Origin: Microbacterium sp. RURRCA19A
GTDB taxonomy: Bacteria; Actinomycetota; Actinomycetes; Actinomycetales; Microbacteriaceae
NCBI RefSeq assembly: GCF_900156455.1
Contig: NZ_FTNQ01000002.1
Coordinates: 620,001 to 684,000, forward strand
DNA length: 64,000 bases
Reading direction: 5' to 3'
Position numbers and translations under genes: made by a program. Within the stretch, counting starts at the first letter, position 1. Every line of letters starts with the position of its first letter. A model generated the notes under the pieces. That model made no database searches and had not been told where the DNA came from. It saw only the letters and a list, made by a program, of their open reading frames with translations. Of the stretch, positions 57,180 through 64,000 are shown piece by piece.

Positions 57180-58307
57180 TCAGCCCCGCAGCGCCTCCGC
57201 GAGCTTGACGCGCGCGCCCATGCGCAGCAGGGAGTTCTGGTAGATCCGCGCGGCGATTGCGATCGCGGCGATGCAGGAGGCGACGAGGATCACCAGCGAC
57301 AGCACCGGCTCCCACCACTGCGCGTCGCCGAGGTACATCCGCAGCGGCATCCCCACCGGTGCCGAGAACGGCACGTACGACATGATCGTCAGCACGACGG
57401 GGTTGTCGTTGAAGAAGATCACGAGGAAGTACGGCGCCATCACGAGCATCGTGATCGGAGTCGTGGTCGCGCCGATGTCCTCCTGGCGCGACACCATCGC
57501 GGCGGCCGCGGCGAACAGCGAGGCCAGCAGTGTGAACCCGAAGAGGAAGAAGATCGCGAACCACGCGATCGGTGCGCCGAGAGCACCGAGCACCCCCACC
57601 TGGTCGGTCACCGCGAGCCCGATCACCGCCACCGCCGCGAGCAGCACGATCTGCGCCATCGCGAGGATGGTGTTGCCGAGAACCTTGCCCGCCAGCAGCG
57701 CCCGCACCGGGATCGCGGAGATCAGGATCTCGACGACGCGCGTCTGCTTCTCTTCCACCACGCTCTGGGCGATCGTCCCGCCGAAGGTGCTGGCCGCGAT
57801 GAGGAACACGATGCCGAACCCGAGGGCGATGAAGTAGCGCAGCGCATCCGCCGCGCCCGCGCCGGGTTCCATCGTCTCCACCTCGGGAGTCTCGCTGAGC
57901 AGCTGCAGCAGCGCCCCCGGCACCTTGTCCTTCACCACGACCGTGTAGTCGAACGCGGGGTTCGACGATCCCGACACGAGGGCGGCATCCACCGTCCCGT
58001 CCTCGACGAGCGCGCGGGCGGTGGCGTCGGAATCGGCGACCGTCGCGTCTACGCCCGCGACCCCCGACAGCGCGGGCTGCGTCTGGTTCGTGACGGCGAC
58101 GGGGATGCCACTGCCCCCGGCGTTCTGCGCGGCGAAACCGCCCCACAGCACCGACGCGAGGGCGGCGAGCACGAGGATCGCCGTCGAGATCACGAAGACC
58201 TTGCTCCGCAGCTTCGATCCGATCTCGCGCTCGGCCACGAGCCACACGCTCTGCAGTTCGCTGGGAGCGCCCGGCGCCGACCGGCGCGATGTGGGTGCGG
58301 TGCTCAC
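57180..58307 (-). CDS. ABC-2 type transporter permease (NatB/YhaP-like)
   Basis: A 375-residue ABC-2 permease. One membrane helix near the N terminus (VFVISTAILVLAALASVLWG) is followed by a large extracytoplasmic domain (about 55-185). Five C-terminal helices follow, including ALGFGIVFLIAASTFGGTIA and VLLAAVAVIGLAV. This is the NatB-like layout linked to Na+ or antibiotic/peptide efflux. The GTG start overlaps the stop of its ATPase gene by GTGA (58304-58307). A Glu/Gln-rich cytoplasmic segment (QSVVEEKQTRVVEIL) is characteristic of the family. Confidence 0.88.
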   Translation of the reverse strand: MSTAPTSRRSAPGAPSELQSVWLVAEREIGSKLRSKVFVISTAILVLAALASVLWGGFAAQNAGGSGIPVAVTNQTQPALSGVAGVDATVADSDATARALVEDGTVDAALVSGSSNPAFDYTVVVKDKVPGALLQLLSETPEVETMEPGAGAADALRYFIALGFGIVFLIAASTFGGTIAQSVVEEKQTRVVEILISAIPVRALLAGKVLGNTILAMAQIVLLAAVAVIGLAVTDQVGVLGALGAPIAWFAIFFLFGFTLLASLFAAAAAMVSRQEDIGATTTPITMLVMAPYFLVIFFNDNPVVLTIMSYVPFSAPVGMPLRMYLGDAQWWEPVLSLVILVASCIAAIAIAARIYQNSLLRMGARVKLAEALRG

Positions 58308-59188
58308 TGGATGACCTCCTTGAAGATGTCGGCGAGGGTCGGGCGCTGAGGCGCGAAACTCGCCACGTCGCCGCGGGCGACCGCCGCCCGCAGCACGGCC
58401 TGAGCCGCGTCGTCGTCGGCCGCGTCGAAGACGGCGTACCCGCCGTCGAAGTCGAGGACCGTGATACCGGGCTGGTCGCGCAGCCAGCCCGCGTCACCGC
58501 CCGAGAGCAGCTCGTACCGGTGCGTCGCGTGCTGGGCGCGCAGCGCGTCGCGACTGCCGGCCGCACGGATCGTTCCGGCGGCGATGATCACGAGGTCGTC
58601 GCACAGCCGCTCGACCACGTCGAGCTGGTGCGACGAGAACAGCACGGCGGTGCCCGTGGCCGCCTTCTCCTGCAGCACGCCCGCGACGACGTCGACCGCG
58701 AGCGGGTCGAGGCCCGAGAACGGTTCGTCCAGGATCAGGACCTCCGGCTCGTGCACGAGCGACGCCGCGATCTGCGCGCGCTGCTGGTTGCCGAGCGACA
58801 GCGTCTCGACCAGGTCGTTCAGGCGCTCGCCGAGTCCGAGGCGTTCGAGCAGGGCGGTCGCCTTCGCGGTGGCCTCCGCCTTGCCGAAGCCGTGGAGGCG
58901 CGCGAGGTAGGCGATGTGCTCGACGACCTTCATCTTCGGGTACAGGCCGCGCTCCTCGGGCATGTAGCCGAAGCGGCGGCGGTCCCCGGCGGTGAGCTCG
59001 GCGCCGTCGATCGACACCGTGCCGGCATCCTTCCCGAGCACGCCGAGCGCGATCCGCATGGTCGTGGTCTTTCCCGCGCCGTTGCCGCCGACGAATCCCG
59101 TCAGACGTCCCGGGGCCACGGTGAAGGTCACGTCGTCGAGCACCCGGCGTCCGCCGTAGCTCTTGGTGATGCCGTTCAGTTCGAGCAC
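58304..59188 (-). CDS. ABC transporter ATP-binding protein (NatA-like)
   Basis: A 294-residue ATPase with Walker A GGNGAGKTT, Q-loop MPEERGLYPKM, signature LSLGNQQRAQIA, Walker B VLILDEPFSG and H-loop SSHQ. The EERGLYP stretch and the C-terminal extension after residue 215 are typical of NatA/YhaQ proteins that serve ABC-2 permeases. The GTG at 59188 is preferred because AAAGGGG lies at the right distance and the protein then starts at the family's VLELNGITKSYGG. An ATG at 59245 would add 19 residues without support. It is coupled to the permease gene. Confidence 0.9.
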   Translation of the reverse strand: MLELNGITKSYGGRRVLDDVTFTVAPGRLTGFVGGNGAGKTTTMRIALGVLGKDAGTVSIDGAELTAGDRRRFGYMPEERGLYPKMKVVEHIAYLARLHGFGKAEATAKATALLERLGLGERLNDLVETLSLGNQQRAQIAASLVHEPEVLILDEPFSGLDPLAVDVVAGVLQEKAATGTAVLFSSHQLDVVERLCDDLVIIAAGTIRAAGSRDALRAQHATHRYELLSGGDAGWLRDQPGITVLDFDGGYAVFDAADDDAAQAVLRAAVARGDVASFAPQRPTLADIFKEVIQ

Positions 59189-59288
59189 GGTCCACCCCTT
59201 TCTGGTGATGGCATCCACGCTACGGACGGCCGTGCGGCGCGTCATCCGTCCGGGGGCGGGTTCCGTCCCTCCGTCGTGCGGGGGAGCG

Positions 59289-59969
59289 CTACGCCAGGCC
59301 GTGGCGGTGGGCCAGCACGACGGCCTGGACGCGGTCGCGCGCGCCGAGCTTCTGCAGCACGTTCGACACGTGCGTCTTCACGGTGGCTTCGCCGATGAAC
59401 AGCCGCGCGGCGATCTCGGCGTTGCTCAGAGCCTCGGCGACGAGTTTCAGCACCTCGGTCTCGCGGTCGGTGAGCGGCTCGGCGAGGACGAGGGGCGGGG
59501 CGGCCGGACGCTGTGCGGGGGATGCCACGGCCTCGCCGCCCTGGCCCGCGAACCGCGCGATGACGCGGCGCGTGACCTCGGGGGCGAGCAGCGCGTCGCC
59601 CGCGCCCACCACGCGCACCGCGCCCACCAGCTCTTCCGGTCCCGCGTTCTTCAGCAGGAAGCCGCTCGCGCCCGCCGCGAGGGCGTCGAACAGGTAGTCG
59701 TCGCGGTCGAACGTCGTGACGATGAGGACGGCGGCGTCCGAGTCGGGGTCGGCGACGATGCGCCGCGTCGCCTCGAGCCCGTCCATGTCGGGCATCTGGA
59801 CGTCCATGCAGATCACGTCGGGCTGCAGCGTCTCCGCCGCGGCGATCGCCTCGATCCCCGTGCGCGCTTCGCCGACGACCTCGATGTCGTCTTCGAGCGA
59901 CAGGATCGTGCGGAACCCCGCCCGCATCATCGCGTGGTCGTCGACCAGCAGCACGCGCAGGTCAGACAT
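59289..59969 (-). CDS. NarL/LuxR-family response regulator
   Basis: A 226-residue response regulator. The receiver domain has acidic pocket Asp10/Asp11, phospho-acceptor Asp56 (VICMDVQMPDMDG), Thr in IVTTFDR and Lys in FLLKNAG. The LuxR-type HTH (about 160-226) contains LTDRETEVLKLVAEALSNAE and FIGEATVKTHVSNVLQKLG. It overlaps the histidine kinase gene by eight bases. The ABC-2 transporter lies just downstream on the same strand and is the most likely target, as in many cell-envelope-stress modules. Confidence 0.93.
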   Translation of the reverse strand: MSDLRVLLVDDHAMMRAGFRTILSLEDDIEVVGEARTGIEAIAAAETLQPDVICMDVQMPDMDGLEATRRIVADPDSDAAVLIVTTFDRDDYLFDALAAGASGFLLKNAGPEELVGAVRVVGAGDALLAPEVTRRVIARFAGQGGEAVASPAQRPAAPPLVLAEPLTDRETEVLKLVAEALSNAEIAARLFIGEATVKTHVSNVLQKLGARDRVQAVVLAHRHGLA

Positions 59970-61227
59970 GCGCGACCTCCGCCTCCGCCAGGGGCACACG
60001 CACCCGCACGAGATAGCCGCCGCGCGTGCGCGGCCCCATCTCGATGCTGCCGCCCGACACGGCCGCGCGTTCGCGCATTCCACGCTGCCCGAGGCCCGGG
60101 GCTCCGGACGCGCGGCGGCCCGTGTTGGTCACCTCGAGTTCGACGGTCGAGTCGTCGAACCGCACACGCACGTCGGCCGTGGCATCCGGCCCCGCATGCC
60201 GACGGGCGTTCGTCAACGCCTCCTGGGCGATGCGGAACAGGTTCACCTGCACCACCGGGGACGGCTCGGTCGCCGGTTCGCCGATGACCGCGAACGTCGT
60301 CGGCAGTCCCGCGGCACAGGCCGCCTCGACGAGGGAGGGGATGGATGCCAGCCCGTGGGTGGTCGGAGCGGTGTCGACATTCGGCTCGTCGTCGGCATCC
60401 GGGGTGCGGAGCGTCTCGAGCAGCTGGCGCAGCTCGCGCAGGGAAGTGCGCGCCGACTCCTCGATGCCGCTCAGCACCTCGCGCGATGTGTCCGGGTCGC
60501 GGTCCATGACCGAGCGGGCGACTCCGGCCTGCACGCCCATCAGCGAGACGTGGTGGGCGACGACATCGTGCAGTTCGCGCGCGATGCGCACCCGGTCGAG
60601 GGCGACGGCCTGGGCGGCGGTGATCTCGCGCTCGGCCTCGAGTTCGGCCGTGCGCTCCTCGAGGGCGAGGCGCTGCAGGCGCTGCTGATGCGAGCGCTCG
60701 CCGAAGAAGTACGCGCCGCCGAAGAAGAGGGCGTTGAGGGCGAGCCCCAGCAGTTGCGAGGCGACGAAGGGCGAGAAGGCGCCCGTGCGCGACGGGAATC
60801 CCTCGGGCACCTGGTCGACCGGCATGGTCGCATCTTGGAACATCACCACGAACAACCACGCGAACATGCCCAGGATGATGGCCGCCCGCACGATCGTGGC
60901 CCGGCGTCGGTTCGTCGACCACGCTCCGACCGTGTAGATCGCGATGAACATGGCGATGTTGCCCGCGTACACCTCGGGCACTCTCAGCGTCACGGCGAAG
61001 AAGTACGCCGCCGAGACGATCACGGCCACGATCGACGGCCAGCGTCGCCGGAAGGCGAGCGGAATCGACAGCACCGCGACGTACGCGACGGCGAGGACGA
61101 ACTCGGCCTGCTGATCGCCGTAGATCCCCGCGACCGCGGAGAGCACGGCGCTGAGCAGCCCTCCGACGAACAGCACCGCCGCGAGCACGATGTCGCTGCG
61201 CCACTGCGCCCGGGTGAGGTTCGGCAT
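59962..61227 (-). CDS. Sensor histidine kinase (HisKA_3/NarX-like)
   Basis: A 421-residue membrane histidine kinase. About five or six membrane helices (residues 10-175) have short loops, so it probably senses within the membrane. A coiled-coil linker (EERTAELEAEREITAAQAVA) leads to the H-box ARELHDVVAHHVSLMGVQAG, and the ATPase domain carries FRIAQEALTNARRH (N-box) and GLGQRGMRERA (G-box). Start 61227 is preferred over 61263 because TACCGT ends six bases before it. It is coupled to the response regulator by an eight-base overlap. Confidence 0.9.
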   Translation of the reverse strand: MPNLTRAQWRSDIVLAAVLFVGGLLSAVLSAVAGIYGDQQAEFVLAVAYVAVLSIPLAFRRRWPSIVAVIVSAAYFFAVTLRVPEVYAGNIAMFIAIYTVGAWSTNRRRATIVRAAIILGMFAWLFVVMFQDATMPVDQVPEGFPSRTGAFSPFVASQLLGLALNALFFGGAYFFGERSHQQRLQRLALEERTAELEAEREITAAQAVALDRVRIARELHDVVAHHVSLMGVQAGVARSVMDRDPDTSREVLSGIEESARTSLRELRQLLETLRTPDADDEPNVDTAPTTHGLASIPSLVEAACAAGLPTTFAVIGEPATEPSPVVQVNLFRIAQEALTNARRHAGPDATADVRVRFDDSTVELEVTNTGRRASGAPGLGQRGMRERAAVSGGSIEMGPRTRGGYLVRVRVPLAEAEVAHV

Positions 61228-61370
61228 CCCTCCACGGTAGAGGGGGCTTCCGACGTTCGGCATCCCCCTGGGGGCGGAGTCAAGCCCCGCGGGGAATAGT
61301 CCGAGAAACGAAAAGCTTGCACGTGAATGCATTCGGGCGCCCGCGCCCTCGTCATCCAGGAAGGATCATC

Positions 61371-61943
61371 GTGACCGACCACACCATCGGCTACATCGTC
61401 GGAAGCATCTCCAGCACCTCGATCAACCGCCGCCTGGCGAAGGCGCTCGAGAAGGTGGCGCCCGAGGGCGTGACCCTGAAGGAGATCCCGATCAAGGACC
61501 TCCCGTTCTACTCGCCCGACTACGACGGCGACTTCCCCCAGGTCGCGGTCGATTTCAAGAACGCGATCGAGGATGCCGACGCGGTGTTCATCGTGACCCC
61601 CGAGTACAGCCGCTCGATCCCCGGCGTGCTGAAGAACGCGCTGGACTGGTCGGCGCGTCCCTACGGTGAGGCGTCGTTCAACGACAAGCCCACCGCGGTC
61701 ATCGGCACGTCGCAGGGCGGCATCGCCACGGCAGCCGGCCAGCAGCACCTGCGCTCGGTGCTCCTGCACTACAACGCCCTCGTCCTCGGCCAGCCCGAGG
61801 GTTACATCCAGTCCACGCCCGGCCTCTTCGAGGAGGACGGCACCGTCACCGACGAGGGCACGGCGGCGTTCCTGCGTTCGATCATCGAGGCGCTCGTGAC
61901 GCTCGCCCAGCGGACGGCTCCCGCGCCGGTGCCGGCGGCCTGA
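61371..61943 (+). CDS. NADPH-dependent FMN reductase
   Basis: A 190-residue flavodoxin-like reductase. It has the phosphate-binding loop GSISSTSINRRLAKAL near the N terminus, the signature TPEYSRSIPGVLKNALDW (P-E-Y-x-x-S-x-P-G-x-L-K-N) and GTSQGGIATAAGQQHLR. It transfers electrons from NADPH to FMN, quinones or azo compounds and may protect from oxidative stress. The GTG at 61371 has an AGGAAGGA site at 61358. It is divergent from the kinase gene and stands alone. Confidence 0.92.
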   Translation: MTDHTIGYIVGSISSTSINRRLAKALEKVAPEGVTLKEIPIKDLPFYSPDYDGDFPQVAVDFKNAIEDADAVFIVTPEYSRSIPGVLKNALDWSARPYGEASFNDKPTAVIGTSQGGIATAAGQQHLRSVLLHYNALVLGQPEGYIQSTPGLFEEDGTVTDEGTAAFLRSIIEALVTLAQRTAPAPVPAA

Positions 61944-61961
61944 CGCACCACCTCTCGGTCT

Positions 61962-62020
61962 GGGGCGCGTTTGGCGCTTCGGGGCGTGAATTTCGCGCCC
62001 CAGAGTGAAGAACGCGCCCC
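61962..62020. repeat. 59-bp palindromic intergenic element
   Basis: Outer arms GGGGCGCGTT (61962-61971) and AACGCGCCCC (62011-62020) flank inner GGGGCG and CGCGCCCC segments. Several alternative stems are possible. It lies between the FMN reductase and the ECF sigma gene, which converge, and may act as a two-way terminator. Confidence 0.55.
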
Positions 62021-62063
62021 AAACCCGCGCACCGGGCGCTCAAACTCGGATACCCGCGCAGCC

Positions 62064-63302
62064 TCAGCCGCCCAGCGCCTCCGCCTTCCTCCGCAGCAGT
62101 GCCGCCTCGCGGGCGTTGCGGGTGAGGTCGGCGGCCTCGAGCAGCGCGGCGCGCGCGTCTTCGACACGGCCCAGGCGCGCGAGCAGTTCGCCGCGCACCG
62201 AGGGCAGCAGATGCGAGCCGCGGAGGGGCGTGGCATCCATCCCGTCGACGATCGCGAGCCCCTCCTCGGGGCCGGATGCCATCGACACGGCGACGGCACG
62301 ATTGAGCTCGACGACCGGGTTCGCGGTGATCCGGCCGAGCATCTCGTACAGCAGGACAATGCGGTCCCAGTCGGTCTCGTCGACGCTCGCGGCCTCTGCA
62401 TGACACAGCGCGATCGCCGCCTGCAGTTGGTAGGGACCGCGACCCTTGCCCAGGGCATCGGCCCCGTCGAGCAGCGCGCGCCCGCGGGCGATCGCCGAGC
62501 GGTCCCAGCGGCGTCGATCCTGGTCGACCAGGAGGACGGCATCCCCGTTCCCGTCGACGCGGGCCGCGAACCGGGATGCCTGGAACTCCATGAGCGCGGA
62601 CAGCCCGAGCACCTCCGGCTCGCGGGGGAGCAGTCGGTCGAGGACGCGGCCGAGGCGCAGGGCCTCGTGCGCCAGCTCGGTGCGGAGCACCGCGTCGCCC
62701 GTGCTCGCGACGTAGCCCTCGGTGAAGATCAGGTACACGACGGTGAGCACCGCCGTGCGTCGCGCGGGCCACTCCGCCGGTTCGGGCACCGCGAACGGCA
62801 CGCGGGCGGCGCTGAGCGCTTTCTTCGCCCGGACGATCCGCTGCTGCATCGTCGGAACCGGCACGAGGAAGAGCCGCGCGATCGCCTCCGTGTCGAGGCC
62901 GGCCACGACCTTCAGCGTCAACGCCACCTGCGCCTCGCGCGAGAGCACCGGGTGACAGGCGGCGAACACGAGACGCAGCACGTCGTCGTCGATGGGCTCC
63001 CACACGTCGTCGGACACCTCGTCGAGGTCGCCGGCGAGGAGCCGGTACTTCTCGCCGAGGCGTTGCTCGCGCCGCCAGCCGTCGATCGCACGCCGCTTCG
63101 CCACCGCCGTCAGCCACGCCCCGGGGTTCCGGGGGACGCCGTCGCGCCCCCACTGCTCCACGGCCTCGACGAGCGCGTCCTGCGCGAGGTCCTCCGCGGT
63201 GCCGAGGTCGCCGACCACGCGGGCCAGCGCCGCGACGATCCGGGCGCCCTCGATGCGCCAGATCGCCGCGACGCGGCGCGCGACCTCGGGGTCGGGGGTC
63301 AC
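62064..63302 (-). CDS. ECF sigma factor with C-terminal extension (YCII-associated, ECF42-like)
   Basis: A 412-residue RNA polymerase sigma factor, far longer than the usual 180-200. The N-terminal 180 residues hold regions 2 (RVVGDLGTAEDLAQDALVEA) and 4 (LKVVAGLDTEAIARLFLVPV then PTMQQRIVRAKKAL). The remaining 230 are a helical extension (DUF6596-like) with TPR-like repeats near the end (GRVEDARAALLEAADLTRNA). The start is a GTG overlapping the YCII gene by GTGA (63299-63302). This pairing is the hallmark of ECF42-type factors, where the extension rather than an anti-sigma controls activity. Confidence 0.9.
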   Translation of the reverse strand: MTPDPEVARRVAAIWRIEGARIVAALARVVGDLGTAEDLAQDALVEAVEQWGRDGVPRNPGAWLTAVAKRRAIDGWRREQRLGEKYRLLAGDLDEVSDDVWEPIDDDVLRLVFAACHPVLSREAQVALTLKVVAGLDTEAIARLFLVPVPTMQQRIVRAKKALSAARVPFAVPEPAEWPARRTAVLTVVYLIFTEGYVASTGDAVLRTELAHEALRLGRVLDRLLPREPEVLGLSALMEFQASRFAARVDGNGDAVLLVDQDRRRWDRSAIARGRALLDGADALGKGRGPYQLQAAIALCHAEAASVDETDWDRIVLLYEMLGRITANPVVELNRAVAVSMASGPEEGLAIVDGMDATPLRGSHLLPSVRGELLARLGRVEDARAALLEAADLTRNAREAALLRRKAEALGG

Positions 63303-63727
63303 CGGCCGGACAGCTCCTCGCGCCAGCCCTCCTCCTTCTGGATGTACTCGTTGTCGGCGAACGCGGCGAAGTCGGTCTCGTCGGTCACGCGGCGGACCTC
63401 GAGCTTGTTGCCGGCGATGAGCGGCGCGCGGCGCGCCCACTCGATCGCCTCGTCGCGCGAGGACACCTCGATGATCCAGAAGCCGTTGAACAGCTCGTGC
63501 GTCTCGCCGTAGGGACCGTCGGTGACAACGGGCTCCTCACCGCCGAACTCGACGACGAAGTTCTGGCTCATGTCCTCGGCGAGGCCGTCGCCGGCGACGA
63601 GCACGCCCGCGGTGATCATGGACTCGTTGTACGCACCCATGTCGTTGATGATCTGCTCGAACGGGATCTGCTTGTACGCCGCGTACGCCTCGTCGGTGCC
63701 GCGCATGATCAGCATGTACTTCGTCAT
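63299..63727 (-). CDS. YCII-related (DGPF-domain) protein
   Basis: A 142-residue dimeric ferredoxin-like-fold protein of the YCII/DGPF family. It shows MTKYMLIMRGTDEAYAAYK, VTDGPYGETHELFNGFWIIE (the D-G-P-[FY] motif) and IEWARRAPLIAGNKLEVRR near the end. It is co-translated with the ECF sigma gene by a GTGA overlap; such genes are usually targets or partners of ECF42 sigma factors. The ATG at 63727 follows a GAGGAAGAGAAG ribosome region. Its biochemical function is unknown. Confidence 0.92.
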   Translation of the reverse strand: MTKYMLIMRGTDEAYAAYKQIPFEQIINDMGAYNESMITAGVLVAGDGLAEDMSQNFVVEFGGEEPVVTDGPYGETHELFNGFWIIEVSSRDEAIEWARRAPLIAGNKLEVRRVTDETDFAAFADNEYIQKEEGWREELSGR

Positions 63728-63845
63728 GGTCTCTTCTCTTCCTCGCTGCCGTGGGTTCCGGGGGAGCGGATGCCTGCCCCTACTATCGCGTCGAACGGCG
63801 ACGGGCGGAATCGACAGAGGGGCGAAAAAAGATCGCCGGATGCCG

Positions 63846-64000
63846 TCAGCCGAAGATCATCGGCAGATCGTCGTCGTCCTCACCGTGCGAGAAGTCGAGG
63901 TCGGCGACGACGGGCACGTGATCGCTGGGCACCTCGCCCTTGCGCTCGTTGCGGTGGATCTCGGCGCCCTGCACGGCGTCGGCGAACGCCGTCGAGCCGA
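63846..64000 (-). CDS. xthA: Exodeoxyribonuclease III, 3' end only
   Basis: The window ends within this gene; about 50 C-terminal residues are visible. They include EIHRNERKGEVPSDHVPVVADLDF, where S-D-H-x-P-V is the catalytic His motif of the exonuclease III/AP endonuclease family. The tail is acidic (SHGEDDDDLPMIFG). The product repairs abasic and 3'-blocked sites in DNA. The stop is at 63846-63848. Other family members (EEP superfamily) share the SDH motif, so full sequence is needed for certainty. Confidence 0.7.
   Translation of the reverse strand, partial: GSTAFADAVQGAEIHRNERKGEVPSDHVPVVADLDFSHGEDDDDLPMIFG

Noticed and set aside
59189..59245. Upstream ATG for the NatA-like ATPase
   Set aside because: It adds 19 residues (MTRRTAVRSVDAITRKGWT) with no family similarity, whereas GTG 59188 has a ribosome site and the normal N terminus.

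Overview
The window reads as chromosome of a high-GC actinobacterium of the family Microbacteriaceae, most likely a Microbacterium. The evidence is an estimated GC content near 70 %, an actinobacterial dnaK-grpE-dnaJ-hspR operon with HAIR (HspR) operators, an actinobacterial-type dcd, many apparently leaderless genes with a TANNNT box six bases before the start codon, and a very frequent GGATGCC heptamer. The genus is inferred from these features, not from a search. I see no phage, IS element or CRISPR array.

Region 1 (1-16,000) is the most interesting part: an apparent C-glycoside catabolic locus. A leftward operon (2489 to <1) carries a C-glycoside deglycosidase beta-subunit gene followed by three TIM-barrel sugar isomerase/epimerase-like genes, all overlapping by ATGA. 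A ROK regulator lies upstream on the same strand. Rightward are a Gfo/Idh/MocA oxidoreductase with an unknown coupled partner. Then comes a tightly overlapping aromatic-degradation operon: extradiol dioxygenase, FAA hydrolase, cyclase-family hydrolase, FAD monooxygenase, ACMSD-type amidohydrolase, second FAA hydrolase and SDR. A DHA2-type MFS transporter and a pyranose-oxidase/CarA-like GMC oxidase follow. The proposed logic is uptake, 3-oxidation of the C-linked sugar, C-C cleavage to aglycone plus keto-sugar, ring hydroxylation and cleavage of the aglycone, and salvage of the sugar. One 14-base element recurs near the outward promoters and may be the regulator's operator.

Region 2 (16,000-27,200) holds a SnoaL-like protein, a BLUF photoreceptor coupled to a small unknown protein, a HipBA toxin-antitoxin pair, and a double-domain Lrp regulator divergent from a peptide-type ABC importer operon. 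In that operon one permease is fused to one ATPase, and a metal-dependent amidohydrolase ends the operon. A GDSL lipoprotein begins one base after a tRNA-Gly(CCC).

Region 3 (27,200-38,800) contains dcd, two divergent winged-helix regulators with Gly/His-rich segments, a UMF1-type transporter, a DEAD-box helicase, the dnaK operon with hspR, a potassium-channel-like protein and a hypothetical gene.

Region 4 (38,800-64,000) contains a heterodimeric ABC exporter, two GT4 glycosyltransferases, a GlxA-type regulator, a DUF2252 protein, an N-domain-less clpB under a perfect HAIR operator, RraA, a nitroreductase and a G6PD-like protein. It continues with a GH15 trehalase/glucoamylase, two paralogous membrane proteins, a VOC protein and an ABC-2 transporter followed on the same strand by a NarL-type two-component system. 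It ends with an FMN reductase, an ECF sigma/YCII pair and the 3' end of an exonuclease III gene. About 60-bp palindromic elements occupy several intergenic gaps. No gene-free stretch exceeds about 300 bases; the longest is the dnaK upstream region, 33,079-33,376.
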